Positions 18,089-27,083 of a stretch of DNA of 64,000 bases are shown one piece after another. The notes under the pieces were generated by a model. That model was not told the DNA's origin. It did not search any database and saw only the letters and a program-made list of their open reading frames with translations. Within the stretch, counting starts at the first letter, position 1. Each line of letters opens with the position of its first letter. Origin of the DNA: Allobosea thiooxidans (lineage in GTDB: Bacteria > Pseudomonadota > Alphaproteobacteria > Rhizobiales > Beijerinckiaceae); NCBI RefSeq assembly GCF_900168195.1, contig NZ_FUYX01000009.1, positions 124,001 through 188,000 on the forward strand. The letters are read 5' to 3'. The position numbers and the translations under genes are program-made.

Positions 18089-19780
18089 ATGTTTGACTGG
18101 TTCGCGACAACGCTGCGCACCTATCCCGAGATCGCGCTCTTTCTCTCGCTGGCGATCGGATACTATGTCGGTGGCTTTTCCTATAAGGGTTTCAGCCTCG
18201 GCGCGGTGACCTCGACCCTGATTGCTGCCGTGATGATCGGGCAGCTCGGCATCACGATCTCGCCGAATGTGAAGTCGACCTTCTTCCTGATGTTCCTGTT
18301 CGCCGTGGGCTACGGCGTCGGGCCGCAATTCGTCCGCGGCATCGCCAAGGACGGCGCGCCGCAGGCGATCTTTGCGGTCGTCGTCACCGTGTTCTGCCTC
18401 GCGGTCCCGGTCATCATCGCCAAGATCGCCGGCTATCATCCGGGCTACGCCGCCGGCCTCTACGCCGGATCGCAGACGATCTCGGCCTCAATGGGTCTCG
18501 CGACGGACGCGATCAACCGCCTCGGGCTCTCGGCCGAACAGACCAAGGAATATCTCGATGCCATGCCGGTCGCCTATGCGGTGACCTATATCTTCGGCAC
18601 GGTCGGTTCCGCCATGGTTCTGGCCCTGTGGGGACCGAAGCTCCTCGGCATCGACCTCGCCAAGGCCTGCGCGGACTACGAGGCCAGGCTCGGCGGCGGC
18701 AAGGAGATCGGCGGCCCCGGCTCGGTCTGGCGGCGCTTCGAGCTGCGCGCCTTCCGGTTGCGCGAAGGCGCCAAGGTCGCGGGCATGCGCGCGGCGGAAG
18801 CCGAGGCCCTCGTTCCCGATGCCCGTGTCTTCGTCGAACGCATCCGCCGCAACGGCGTCATCGAGGATGCGACGGCCGATACGGTTCTGCGGGAGGGCGA
18901 CGTGATCGCTCTTGCCGGTCCGCGCGAGACACTGGTCAGTCTGATCGGCCAGAATGCCGAGGAGGTCGAGGACCCCGAACTGCTCGACCTCAAGGCTGAG
19001 GGCGTCGATGTTTACGTCACGAGCAAAGCCGCCGACGGCAAGACGCTGACCGAACTGTCGAAGATGCCGACGGCTCGCGGCGTCTTCCTGCGCAAGATCG
19101 TACGCGGCGCCACTGCGGTGAGCATCCCGATCCTGCCGGAGACGATCATTCATCGCGGCGACATCCTGACTGTCGTCGGCCGGACCCAGGATATTGCCGC
19201 CGTCGCCAAGACGCTCGGCCACGCCGATCGGCCGAGCGATGTCGCCGACGTCGCCTTTATGTGTGGTGCGATTGTGCTTGGAGCGCTCATCGGCGCGCTG
19301 GTGTTCAAGGTCGGCGGCGCCCCGCTGACGCTGTCGACAGCGGGCGGCGCGCTGATCTCCGGCCTCGTCTTCGGCTGGCTGCGTTCGGTGCACCCGACCT
19401 TTGGCCGCATTCCGAGCTCGACCGTCTGGTTCATGAATTCGGTCGGCCTCAACATGTTCATCGCGGTGGTCGGCATCTCGGCCGGGCCCGGCTTCGTAAA
19501 AGGGCTACAGACGCAGGGCATCGGCCTCTTCCTCTGGGGCGCACTCGCCACCACGATCCCGCTGATCCTCGCCATGTTCGCCGGCAAATACATCTTCCGC
19601 TTCGATCCCGCGATCCTGCTGGGGGCCTGCGCCGGCGCGCGCACCACGACGGCCGCGCTCGGTATGGTCTGCGAGACCGCCAAGAGCCAGGTTCCAGCGC
19701 TCGGCTATACCGTGACCTATGCGGTCGGGAACACGCTTCTGACCATCTGGGGCATGGTGATCATCATGCTGATGACCTAG
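18089..19780 (+). CDS. aspT: AspT-family aspartate:alanine antiporter (first copy)
   Basis: 563 residues with the AspT layout: an N-terminal half of five or six helices (about 1-185), a central soluble region with two TrkA-C/RCK_C-like modules (about 205-375), and a C-terminal half of five or six helices (about 385-563). The conserved glycine-rich segments [18 protein letters not shown] and [16 protein letters not shown] sit in the two membrane halves. AspT exchanges aspartate in for alanine out electrogenically across the inner membrane. AGGGGAT precedes the ATG. It sits 47 bases upstream of the aspartate 4-decarboxylase, which makes alanine from aspartate. Substrate is inferred from this pairing. 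Confidence 0.9.
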   Translation: MFDWFATTLRTYPEIALFLSLAIGYYVGGFSYKGFSLGAVTSTLIAAVMIGQLGITISPNVKSTFFLMFLFAVGYGVGPQFVRGIAKDGAPQAIFAVVVTVFCLAVPVIIAKIAGYHPGYAAGLYAGSQTISASMGLATDAINRLGLSAEQTKEYLDAMPVAYAVTYIFGTVGSAMVLALWGPKLLGIDLAKACADYEARLGGGKEIGGPGSVWRRFELRAFRLREGAKVAGMRAAEAEALVPDARVFVERIRRNGVIEDATADTVLREGDVIALAGPRETLVSLIGQNAEEVEDPELLDLKAEGVDVYVTSKAADGKTLTELSKMPTARGVFLRKIVRGATAVSIPILPETIIHRGDILTVVGRTQDIAAVAKTLGHADRPSDVADVAFMCGAIVLGALIGALVFKVGGAPLTLSTAGGALISGLVFGWLRSVHPTFGRIPSSTVWFMNSVGLNMFIAVVGISAGPGFVKGLQTQGIGLFLWGALATTIPLILAMFAGKYIFRFDPAILLGACAGARTTTAALGMVCETAKSQVPALGYTVTYAVGNTLLTIWGMVIIMLMT

Positions 19781-19827
19781 CGCGGTGCCGCAATTTCATT
19801 GGTTCTCATTCTGATTGGGAGAGTGTC

Positions 19828-21447
19828 ATGGATCCTGTCACCCTGCGGAGCTTCGAGAAACTCAGCCCCTTCGAGATCAAGGACGAGCTCATCCGTCTCG
19901 CCAAGCTGACGGCGCAGAACTCCTCGATCGCGATGCTCAATGCCGGCCGCGGCAACCCGAACTGGGTGGCGATGACGCCGCGCGAAGGCTTCTTCCTGCT
20001 CGGGCAGTTCGCGATCACCGAAAGCCGGCGCGTGATGAACAAGCCCGCCGGCATCGGCGGCATGCCCAAGGCCGACGGCATCGCGGGGCGGCTGGAGGAA
20101 TGGCTGGCCACGCACAAGGATGCACCCGGCGCCACCTTCCTGCGCGACATGGTCGCCTTCGCGGTCAAGAAGTTCGATTTCAAGCCCGATGCCTTCGTGC
20201 ATGAGCTGGTCGACTCGATCATCGGCGACAACTACCCGGTGCCGGACCGCATGCTCGTCCATAACGAGCGCATCGTGCATGAATACCTGATGTGGGCGAT
20301 GTGCGGCGAGCCGCGGCCCTCCGGGCAGTTCGACCTCTATGCCGTCGAGGGCGGCACGGCGGCGATGTGCTACATCTTCAAGTCGCTGAAGGCCAACCGG
20401 CTGCTGAACCCCGGCGACACGATCGCCCTGGCGACGCCGATCTTCACGCCCTATCTCGAAATGCCGCATCTCGAGGATTACGGCCTCAACGTCGTCACCG
20501 TCGCGGCGCCGCAGGAGAACCGCTTCCAGTTCACCGACGAGGAGTTGAAGAAACTGGAGGACCCGAAGGTCAAGGCCTTCTTCGTGGTCAATCCCGGCAA
20601 TCCCTATGCCGTCGCCCTGAGCGAGGAGACGATCGGCAAGATCGTCAAGCTGGTCGAGACCAAGCGCCCGGACCTGCTGCTGCTGACCGATGACGTCTAC
20701 GGAACCTTCGTGAAGGGCTTCCGCGGCCTGCTCGGGGCCCTCCCGCGCAATACGATCGGCGTCTACTCCTATTCCAAGTATTTCGGCTGCACCGGCTGGC
20801 GGCTCGGTGTCATCGCCATCCACCGCGACAACATCTTCGACAAGGCGATCGCGAGCCATCCGGAGAAGATCCTGACGGTGCTCGATACGCGCTACGGGCC
20901 GCTCACGCTGAAGCCGCGCGAGATGAGGTTGATCGATCGCATCGTCGCAGACAGCCGCGATATCGCGCTCAACCACACTGCCGGCCTGTCACTGCCGCAG
21001 CAGGTGATGATGTCGCTGTTCTCGCTGTCCGAGATGATGGACGAGGCCAAGCTCTATCAGAAGACCTGCATGGAAATCGTGCATTCCCGCGCCCAAAGGA
21101 TGATCGAGGGGCTGGGGATCGACGTGCCCGACAATCCGCTTCACGACCGCTACTACGGCCTGGTCGATTTCGAGTTCTGGGCCAACAAATATGTCGGCCC
21201 AGAGGTCGTGGCCTATATGAAGCAGCACATCCACCCGCTCGACATCGTGTTCCGGCTGGCCGAGGACCATGGCATCGTGCTGCTGAACGGCGGGGGCTTC
21301 CACGCGCCGGACTGGTCGGTGCGCGTCTCCTTCGCCAATCTCGATGACGAGGTCTACAGCCAGATCGGCCGGGCGACGCGCGCGGTCGCGCGTGGCTACC
21401 GGCAGGCCTTCGACGCCTACACGCTTGCGCTCAAACAGAAGCCCTGA
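19828..21447 (+). CDS. asdA: Bifunctional aspartate transaminase / aspartate 4-decarboxylase
   Basis: 539 residues, the usual length for aspartate 4-decarboxylase (AsdA/AspD). It converts aspartate to alanine + CO2, using PLP in an aminotransferase fold. Signatures are SFEKLSPFEIKDELI near the start, LNAGRGNPNW, VNPGNPYAVALSEETI, LLLLTDDVYGTFV, the PLP lysine (Lys317) in YSYSKYFGCTGWRLG and the arginine of WSVRVSFANL for the substrate carboxylate. The ATG at 19828 follows GGGAGAG; the frame is open far upstream but that part is antiporter shadow. Flanked on both sides by AspT genes in one transcription direction. Confidence 0.95.
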   Translation: MDPVTLRSFEKLSPFEIKDELIRLAKLTAQNSSIAMLNAGRGNPNWVAMTPREGFFLLGQFAITESRRVMNKPAGIGGMPKADGIAGRLEEWLATHKDAPGATFLRDMVAFAVKKFDFKPDAFVHELVDSIIGDNYPVPDRMLVHNERIVHEYLMWAMCGEPRPSGQFDLYAVEGGTAAMCYIFKSLKANRLLNPGDTIALATPIFTPYLEMPHLEDYGLNVVTVAAPQENRFQFTDEELKKLEDPKVKAFFVVNPGNPYAVALSEETIGKIVKLVETKRPDLLLLTDDVYGTFVKGFRGLLGALPRNTIGVYSYSKYFGCTGWRLGVIAIHRDNIFDKAIASHPEKILTVLDTRYGPLTLKPREMRLIDRIVADSRDIALNHTAGLSLPQQVMMSLFSLSEMMDEAKLYQKTCMEIVHSRAQRMIEGLGIDVPDNPLHDRYYGLVDFEFWANKYVGPEVVAYMKQHIHPLDIVFRLAEDHGIVLLNGGGFHAPDWSVRVSFANLDDEVYSQIGRATRAVARGYRQAFDAYTLALKQKP

Positions 21448-21542
21448 AGGCGCCAGCGGCGCTGTTGCGAAGGTCTGGCGACCGAGCCGGCATCATTGGC
21501 CCGTCGCCGCCTAATGCCTGACTAGATTTGCGAGGCGGGGGG

Positions 21543-23228
21543 ATGGGTTTCGTCGTCGACGCATTGCGCGGCAATCCCGAGCTCGCGGTCTTCCTGACGA
21601 TCGCCCTCGGCTTCCTGATCGGCCGGCTGAAGTTCGGCAGCTTCAGCCTCGGGATCGTCGTTGGTTGCCTGCTGGCCGGTGTCCTGATCGGCCAGCTCGA
21701 CATCAAGGTGCCCGCCGCCGTGAAGGCGGTGTTCTTCGACCTGTTCCTGTTCACGACCGGCTACAAGGTCGGGCCCCAGTTCTTTCGCGCCCTGAAACGC
21801 GATGCGATCCCACAGGTCGCCCTGACCGTGGTGCTCTGCGTCGCCTGCCTGCTCACGGCCCTGGGCTTCGCAAAAATACTCAACTACGACATCGGCACCG
21901 CCGCCGGCCTGCTCGCGGGGGCCTTCTCGGAATCGACCGTGATCGGGACCGCGGGCGAAGCGATCCAGCGCCTCGATCTCCCTCAGTCCGAACGCACGGC
22001 GCTGATCAACAACATCCCCGTCGCCTATGCGGTCACCTACCTCATCGGCACCGCTTCGCTGGTCTGGTTCCTGCCGAAGATCGGTCCCAGGCTGATGGGC
22101 ATCGATCTGAAGGAGACTGCTGCCCGCGCAGCCGCGCAATCGACGGGGTCGGTCAGCGAGGTCGAAGGCGTGGTCTCGGCCGCGCGCCTGTTCGACGTGC
22201 GAACCTACCGCGTCGCCAATGAGCCATTCGTCGGCAGGACGGTCGCCGAAATCGAGGCGCTTCCCCGCGAGGCCCGCGCCTATCTGCTGCGCGTTCGGTC
22301 GGGCGGTGTCGTGCGGGAGCCCGAGGCCGGTCTCGTGATCCGCGCCGGCGATATCGTTGCCGTCATGGCCCGGCAGGAGGTTCATGCCCAGCGCGGTGAC
22401 CTGATCGGGCCAGAGGTCAGCGACCCCGGCCTTCTCGACATCCCCATCGAGTCGCTCGATGTGGTCCTGACCAATCGTGCGCTCGACGGGCGGACCTTGA
22501 CCGCGCTTGCCGGTGAGGAGTTTGCCCGCGGCGTCTTCCTGTCCCGATTGATGCGATCCGGCCTCGCCATGCCGATTCAACCGGAAAGCCGGGTGAATCG
22601 CGGTGACGTCCTCTCCCTCATCGGGCGGGTATCGGCCGTGGAGCGGGCGGCGGCGGAACTCGGTTACCCCGACCGGCGGACATCGGCGACGGACATGGTC
22701 TTCGTCGGCCTCGGCATCTTCCTGGGCGGTCTGGTCGGGCTTCTCTCCGTCGTCGTCGCGGGCATCCCGCTGACGCTCACCGCCAGCGGCGGCGCACTCA
22801 TCATGGGGCTGGTCTTCGGCTGGCTGCGGTCGGCCTATCCCTATTTCGGCCGCATACCGGAGCCGGCGATCTGGATCTTCGATACGCTCGGCCTGTGCGT
22901 GTTCATCGGCATCGTCGGCCTGGGCGCAGGGCCGAGCTTCATCTCCGGGCTGAAGGAAACCGGCCTCAGTCTGATCGGCGTCGGCCTCGTCGCGGCGCTG
23001 CTGCCGCACACGCTGGGCATCCTCTTCGGCCGCTATATCCTGAAGATGGATCCCCTGATCGTGCTTGGTGCCTGCGCCGGCGCGGGCACGATCACCGCCG
23101 CCCTCAGGGCCATCCAGGATGAGGCGCAGAGCAGCATTCCGGCTTTGGGCTACACGGTGCCCTATGCGATCGGGAACATTCTCCTCACCGCCTGGGGGCC
23201 GATCCTGGTGGCGCTGATGGCCGGATAG
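21543..23228 (+). CDS. AspT-family antiporter (second copy)
   Basis: 561 residues, clearly paralogous to the antiporter at 18089-19780. It shows the same N-terminal helices, central double RCK_C region with LVIRAGDIVAVMARQE, and C-terminal helices with the GACAGAGTITAALRAIQDEA segment. The signature loop here reads GAFSESTVIGTAGEAIQRL, clearly different from copy one ([18 protein letters not shown]), so substrate or direction may differ. The ATG at 21543 follows a purine-rich GAGGCGGGGGG. It is the last gene of the decarboxylase/antiporter cluster. A division of labour (for example aspartate entry and alanine exit, or a basic amino acid/amine exchange) is inference. Confidence 0.88.
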   Translation: MGFVVDALRGNPELAVFLTIALGFLIGRLKFGSFSLGIVVGCLLAGVLIGQLDIKVPAAVKAVFFDLFLFTTGYKVGPQFFRALKRDAIPQVALTVVLCVACLLTALGFAKILNYDIGTAAGLLAGAFSESTVIGTAGEAIQRLDLPQSERTALINNIPVAYAVTYLIGTASLVWFLPKIGPRLMGIDLKETAARAAAQSTGSVSEVEGVVSAARLFDVRTYRVANEPFVGRTVAEIEALPREARAYLLRVRSGGVVREPEAGLVIRAGDIVAVMARQEVHAQRGDLIGPEVSDPGLLDIPIESLDVVLTNRALDGRTLTALAGEEFARGVFLSRLMRSGLAMPIQPESRVNRGDVLSLIGRVSAVERAAAELGYPDRRTSATDMVFVGLGIFLGGLVGLLSVVVAGIPLTLTASGGALIMGLVFGWLRSAYPYFGRIPEPAIWIFDTLGLCVFIGIVGLGAGPSFISGLKETGLSLIGVGLVAALLPHTLGILFGRYILKMDPLIVLGACAGAGTITAALRAIQDEAQSSIPALGYTVPYAIGNILLTAWGPILVALMAG

Positions 23229-23269
23229 CGTTACGGAATAGACGACCTGGCAGACACGCCGCAGATAAA

Positions 23270-23500
23270 ATGGGGAATGATTTGGACAAACGGCGATCAC
23301 ACTCGACGTACCTCTCCGGGCGGATCTCGCACCACGTTGTGAAGTCGAGGCGGTTAATCATCTTGTTTTCCGCTCTTCCCCTATCGGGATGCACAGCTAC
23401 CAGCACAGGATCAACCCCCGATGGGCCCCGCTATATGCAACCGAATGTCGGAAAATCGCCTCAGCAAACAGATTTCTTTGGCAACGGCCTACGCCCTTGA
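23270..23500 (+). CDS. Possible small lipoprotein (weak)
   Basis: A 76-codon frame in the otherwise gene-free 23229-23731 stretch. It contains a hydrophobic run ending in a lipobox-like LPLSGC (residues 38-43), but 25 polar residues precede the hydrophobic part, which is unusual. No ribosome binding site of note. It may start internally or be non-coding. Nothing else is seen in this intergenic region. Confidence 0.2.
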   Translation: MGNDLDKRRSHSTYLSGRISHHVVKSRRLIILFSALPLSGCTATSTGSTPDGPRYMQPNVGKSPQQTDFFGNGLRP

Positions 23501-23731
23501 AATCGGCTTGCAGATTCTATTTGGGCTTTGCCTGCGCCATTGTGGGGCCGGAGCTCAGTGGGCTGATACCCTGACGGCCGATTAAGCTGGCGCACTGCTG
23601 ATGCAGAGCGCGTGGTTGGCTCTTTTTCGCTCAAGGCATGGACAAGCCCAACCAACTCCATATCCTCCTTTCTCGATCTCTAATCTGGCGACGGCGCGAT
23701 TTGTGACCGCCCGCACGCGAAAGGACGAGAG

Positions 23732-23926
23732 ATGACGACCGAGACCGCAGGGGCGAGCGGACCGGAAGCCGCTCCCGAAAAGCCGTCGAGGCGAGCCGAG
23801 CTCCTGGCTTTCCTGACGCTGGCGGTCCTGATCTGGCCGATCGTCGCGGTCGGGATCGTCGGTGGCTACGGCTTCCTGGTCTGGATGTTCCAGATCATCC
23901 TCGGTCCGCCCGGGCCTCCACATTGA
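23732..23926 (+). CDS. napE: Periplasmic nitrate reductase accessory protein NapE
   Basis: 64 residues with a charged N-terminus and a single transmembrane helix (LLAFLTLAVLIWPIVAVGIVG) followed by GYGFLVWMFQIILGPPG, which is the NapE pattern. NapE is a small inner-membrane protein of nap operons with no settled function. GGACGAGAG precedes the ATG. It is 9 bases upstream of napF and reads as the first gene of a nap operon whose remainder is missing from this window. Confidence 0.88.
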   Translation: MTTETAGASGPEAAPEKPSRRAELLAFLTLAVLIWPIVAVGIVGGYGFLVWMFQIILGPPGPPH

Positions 23927-23935
23927 GGCCGGGCC

Positions 23936-24445
23936 ATGAAACCCACCGCCATCAATCCCGGGCGCCGCAATTTCCTGACCGGTCGTCGCCTCTCGTCGCC
24001 TGACAGGGTTCGTCCACCGTGGACGCGTGCCGCATCTGTCGACGCGGCCTGCAGCGGTTGCGGCGCCTGCGTCCCGGCCTGCCCGCAGCACATCATCGCG
24101 CTCGACGAGTCCGGCCGGCCTGCGCTGGATTTCACGGCCGGGGAATGCAGCTTCTGCGGCGCTTGTGCCGATACATGCCCCGAGCCGGTGTTCGACCGCG
24201 CCATTACCGCCTTTGAGCATGTGGCCGTGATCGGCTCGTCGTGCTTCGCCGCTCGCGGCATCGTCTGCCAGAGCTGTGGCGATGCCTGTCCGGAGAGCGC
24301 GATCCGCTTTCGTCCGCGGCTCGGCGGGCCGGCCGTGCCGGAACTGGCGGCGGATCGCTGCAATGGCTGCGGCGCCTGCATCGCGGTCTGTCCGGCTGGG
24401 GCCGTCAGCGCAAGCACACGACCGCTGGAGGCCGCCCATGGCTGA
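23936..24445 (+). CDS. napF: Ferredoxin-type protein NapF
   Basis: 169 residues with cysteine clusters of the 2[4Fe-4S] ferredoxin type in NapF: CSGCGACVPACP, CSFCGACADTCP, CQSCGDACP and CNGCGACIAVCP. NapF is cytoplasmic and assists maturation of the nitrate reductase NapA. The N-terminus RRNFLTGRR is typical of NapF. The stop overlaps the napD start by 8 bases, the normal coupled arrangement. Confidence 0.93.
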   Translation: MKPTAINPGRRNFLTGRRLSSPDRVRPPWTRAASVDAACSGCGACVPACPQHIIALDESGRPALDFTAGECSFCGACADTCPEPVFDRAITAFEHVAVIGSSCFAARGIVCQSCGDACPESAIRFRPRLGGPAVPELAADRCNGCGACIAVCPAGAVSASTRPLEAAHG

Positions 24446-24524
24446 GCCCTCGCGTCCGCGCTTCCACCACATATCGAGCGCCGTCGTCTCGGCCCTGCCG
24501 GCGCGCGTCTGGCCTGCCCCCTGA
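24438..24524 (+). pseudogene. napD: napD, interrupted by an IS3-family element
   Basis: The frame starts MAEPSRPRFHHISSAVVSAL, matching the beginning of NapD, the chaperone that binds the Tat signal of NapA. After PARV the similarity ends and the frame runs into the left end of the downstream insertion sequence, stopping at 24522-24524 after 28 codons. The rest of napD and any napA, napB and napC are not found downstream in this window. A deletion or displacement accompanied or followed the insertion. Confidence 0.85.
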
Positions 24525-25690
24525 AAAGTGGCCCTCCCTGAAGTAGGCTTTTTGAGCCTTTGGAGGATGCCGCGATGCCGCAGAAGAAGCACAAGCCTGA
24601 AGAGATCGTCGCGAAGCTGCGGCAGGTCGACGTGCTGTTGTCCCAGGGGCGCTCGGTCGCGGAGGCGATCCGGGCCATCAGCGTGACAGCGTTCACGTAT
24701 TATCGCTGGCGCAAGGAGTTTGGCGGGCTGAAGTCCGACCAGGTGAAGCGCCTGAAGGATCTGGAGAAAGAGAACGAGCGGCTGCGCAAAGCCGTCTCGG
24801 ATCTGACGTTGGAGAAGCTGATCCTCAAAGAGGCCGCCTCGGGAAACTACTGAGCCCCGCCCGTCGCCGTCGCTGCATCGGCCACGTCATCGCGAAGTTC
24901 GACGTGTCGGAGCGGTTGGCGTGCCGGGTTCTGGGGCAACACCGTTCGACGCAGAGGAAGGTGCCGAAGGGGCGTGCCGATGATGCGGCGCTGACCGCCG
25001 ACATTGTCGCGCTCGCCACGCAGTATGGCCGTTACGGCTACCGCCGGATCGCGGCCATGCTGGAGATCGCTGGCTGGGCGGTGAACGTCAAACGCGTTGA
25101 GCGGATCTGGCGTCAGGAGGGGCTGAAGGTGCCGGCCAGGCAACCGAAGAAAGGCCGTCTCTGGCTCAATGACGGATCATGCATCCGGCTTCGGCCGGAA
25201 TATCCCAATCATGTCTGGTCCTACGACTTCGTCGAGGGGCGCACCCATAATGGCCGGAAGTTCCGCATGCTGAACGTCATTGATGAGTTCACCCGGGAAT
25301 GCATTGCGATCCGGATCGACCGGAAGCTCAGATCCACCGACGTCATCGACGTGCTATCCGATCTCTTCATCCTACGCGGCGTGCCCGGGCATGTTCGTTC
25401 GGACAACGGTCCCGAGTTCGTCGCCAAGGCCGTGCGGGAGTGGATCGTGGCGGTCGGCGCGAAAACGGCGTTTATCGAGCCTGGCAGCCCTTGGGAGAAC
25501 GGCTACTGCGAGAGCTTCAACTCCAAGCTGCGCGACGAACTCCTGAACGGCGAGCTGTTCTACAGCCTCGCCGAGGCTCGGATCGTCATCGAGGGCTGGC
25601 GTCAGCACTACAATACCCGCCGCCCGCACTCCTCGCTCGGCTACAAGCCGCCAGCACCGCCCGCCGTGCTTTGCGGCGGTGGCTTCGGTT
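24515..25690 (+). mobile_element. IS3-family insertion sequence (IS407-like group)
   Basis: Left end placed where napD similarity stops, at TGCCCCCTGAAAAGTGG (from about 24515). It encodes overlapping orfA and orfB in the 0/-1 arrangement of IS3 elements. I could not find the matching inverted repeat on the right side: past about 25690 the sequence passes into the end of the neighbouring IS5-type element. The right end therefore seems lost. The right boundary is approximate. Confidence 0.75.
24575..24853 (+). CDS. IS3-family transposase OrfA
   Basis: 92 residues from MPQKKHKPEEIVAKLRQVDVL, with the helix-turn-helix of IS3 OrfA (VAEAIRAISVTAFTYYRWRKEF) and a leucine-zipper-like helix (LKDLEKENERLRKAVSDL) for multimerisation. 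It ends KEAASGNY, the usual end of IS407-group OrfA. It binds the element ends and is joined to OrfB by -1 frameshifting. Confidence 0.92.
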   Translation: MPQKKHKPEEIVAKLRQVDVLLSQGRSVAEAIRAISVTAFTYYRWRKEFGGLKSDQVKRLKDLEKENERLRKAVSDLTLEKLILKEAASGNY

Positions 25691-25809
25691 TCGGTCATTG
25701 GGTTGATGCTGGGTGCCTATTTCGGCGCTGCGGCGGCGGTTTTCGCCGCTCTCGCCGTCATGCGGACGCAGTTCGCCGCTCGTGCCAGACGAAGCGAGTG
25801 AGGTTGTAG
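24904..25809 (+). CDS. IS3-family transposase OrfB (rve integrase core)
   Basis: Integrase-type catalytic half of the IS3 transposase. It has an HTH_21-like region (YGYRRIAAMLEIAGW), then the DDE residues: Asp in WSYDFVEGRT, Asp in VRSDNGPEF and Glu in PWENGYCESFNSKLRD. It is in the -1 frame relative to OrfA, and coding similarity (LSPARRRRCIGH) begins upstream of the GTG at 24904, so the normal product is an OrfAB fusion made by frameshifting. The last about 45 residues, after YKPPAPPAV, look unrelated and probably come from read-through into the next element. Confidence 0.9.
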   Translation: MSERLACRVLGQHRSTQRKVPKGRADDAALTADIVALATQYGRYGYRRIAAMLEIAGWAVNVKRVERIWRQEGLKVPARQPKKGRLWLNDGSCIRLRPEYPNHVWSYDFVEGRTHNGRKFRMLNVIDEFTRECIAIRIDRKLRSTDVIDVLSDLFILRGVPGHVRSDNGPEFVAKAVREWIVAVGAKTAFIEPGSPWENGYCESFNSKLRDELLNGELFYSLAEARIVIEGWRQHYNTRRPHSSLGYKPPAPPAVLCGGGFGFGHWVDAGCLFRRCGGGFRRSRRHADAVRRSCQTKRVRL

Positions 25810-26886
25810 GCAAGATTGGCCATGCCGATCTTCGTCATGGCGCGGGCGATGCCGATCGAGCGGATGAACAGACCCATCCTGGATTTCTGCTGCGCGAAGA
25901 CATGCTCGACGAAGGCGCGGATCTTTGAGCGCCGACCATTGGCCCGCGACGTCGCTTCACTCATCGGCCGACCCTTTGGCTTCTTCTGGTGGATGTCGGA
26001 GACGTAACCGTTGTTCTCCAGCCACCCCTCGTTCTTCTTCGAGCGATAGGCCGTGTCGGCCCAGACCGTCGAACTGGTGTTGTTCTTGTCGAGCGCATTG
26101 CGCAGTTGAGCACCATCATAAGCCGCCGCGCTGGTGACGTTCCAGCCGCGGATGAAGCCGTGCCGGCGATCGATCGCGGCATGGTTCTTGTAGCCGAAAG
26201 TGGGAATGGCGATATCGTGCTGCTGCGGCTTTCCATCCTCCGCCGCCCTGGCCTTTGAGAACTTCACCGTCCAACGCGCGTCACGATCCTTCTGGCGCAG
26301 CTTGGCCGGCTTGTCCTTCCACTCGTCGGGTATCTTACCCGCCTTGATGTCGGCCTTTTCGGCATCGGTATTGGGCTGCTTCGGCGCCGGCACGATGGTG
26401 GCGTCGACAATCTGACCGCCCATGGCGAGATAGCCCGCCCTGGCGAGGTGCTTGTCGAAGCGGGCGAACAGGTTCTCCACCGCGCCGGCCTGGGTGAGGT
26501 GCTCGCGGAACAGCCAGATCGTCTTGGCGTCCGGCACCCTGTCGCCGGCATCCAAAAGACCAAGGAACCGGCCAAAGGTGCGCCGATCCATTATCTGGAA
26601 TTCGGCCTGATCGTCCGAAAGGCTGTACAGCGCCTGCAGCACCAGGATTTTGAACATCAGCACCGGATCGTAGGGCGGCCGGCCGCCCTTGGCGCCGTCC
26701 GAGCGCTTCAGCGCCTTGACGAGCGGCTTGCGGAAAACCTCCCATGGCACCACCGCGTTCAACTTTTCCAGAGGATCGCCGGCCTCGCTCAGCCGGGCAT
26801 AGCACTCGTCAACGTCCCAGAACCCGGCCTGTCCCCGCATCCACAGCTTCCGCCCAAATCACAGAGGTGATGGAATCAAATCCCGC
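25698..26886 (-). mobile_element. IS5-family insertion sequence, approximate limits
   Basis: Limits are a guess. They rest on a weak similarity between CATTGGGTTGATGC on the left and the inverted form of GGAATCAAATCCCGCC on the right. No target-site duplication could be confirmed. The element appears to have landed in or next to the 3' end of the IS3 element. Confidence 0.4.
25758..26840 (-). CDS. IS5-family transposase, apparently intact
   Basis: 360 residues, full length for this IS5 group. It has an N-terminal DUF772-type domain (GRPPYDPVLMFKILVLQAL, LSDDQAEFQIMDR) and a DDE domain: GGQIVDATIVPAPKQ, VWADTAYRSKKN and the C-terminal AFVEHVFAQQKSRMG. No stop or frameshift, so the element may be active. 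It overlaps the end of the IS3 OrfB frame on the opposite strand. Confidence 0.93.
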   Translation of the reverse strand: MRGQAGFWDVDECYARLSEAGDPLEKLNAVVPWEVFRKPLVKALKRSDGAKGGRPPYDPVLMFKILVLQALYSLSDDQAEFQIMDRRTFGRFLGLLDAGDRVPDAKTIWLFREHLTQAGAVENLFARFDKHLARAGYLAMGGQIVDATIVPAPKQPNTDAEKADIKAGKIPDEWKDKPAKLRQKDRDARWTVKFSKARAAEDGKPQQHDIAIPTFGYKNHAAIDRRHGFIRGWNVTSAAAYDGAQLRNALDKNNTSSTVWADTAYRSKKNEGWLENNGYVSDIHQKKPKGRPMSEATSRANGRRSKIRAFVEHVFAQQKSRMGLFIRSIGIARAMTKIGMANLAYNLTRFVWHERRTASA

Positions 26887-27083
26887 CCGAAAATGCGAGG
26901 TAATTCGAGATGTCCAGCTGCGCGTGATCCGCCCCCGCCGAGAGGTCCAGTTTGATTGTTAGCCCGGATCATTCACCGGGGCGGCTCATTGAGCTGGCGG
27001 ATGCAGCGTAAGCTTTTGATGTGACGTAGGATTCGGTTGCTGAAGCCAATTCTTCCCGCCCCTCCTCGGCTGCCACATCCGCC

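Noticed and set aside
15891-18110. 739-codon minus-strand frame opposite the decarboxylase
   Set aside because: The plus-strand decarboxylase has catalytic motifs throughout; the antisense frame has none.
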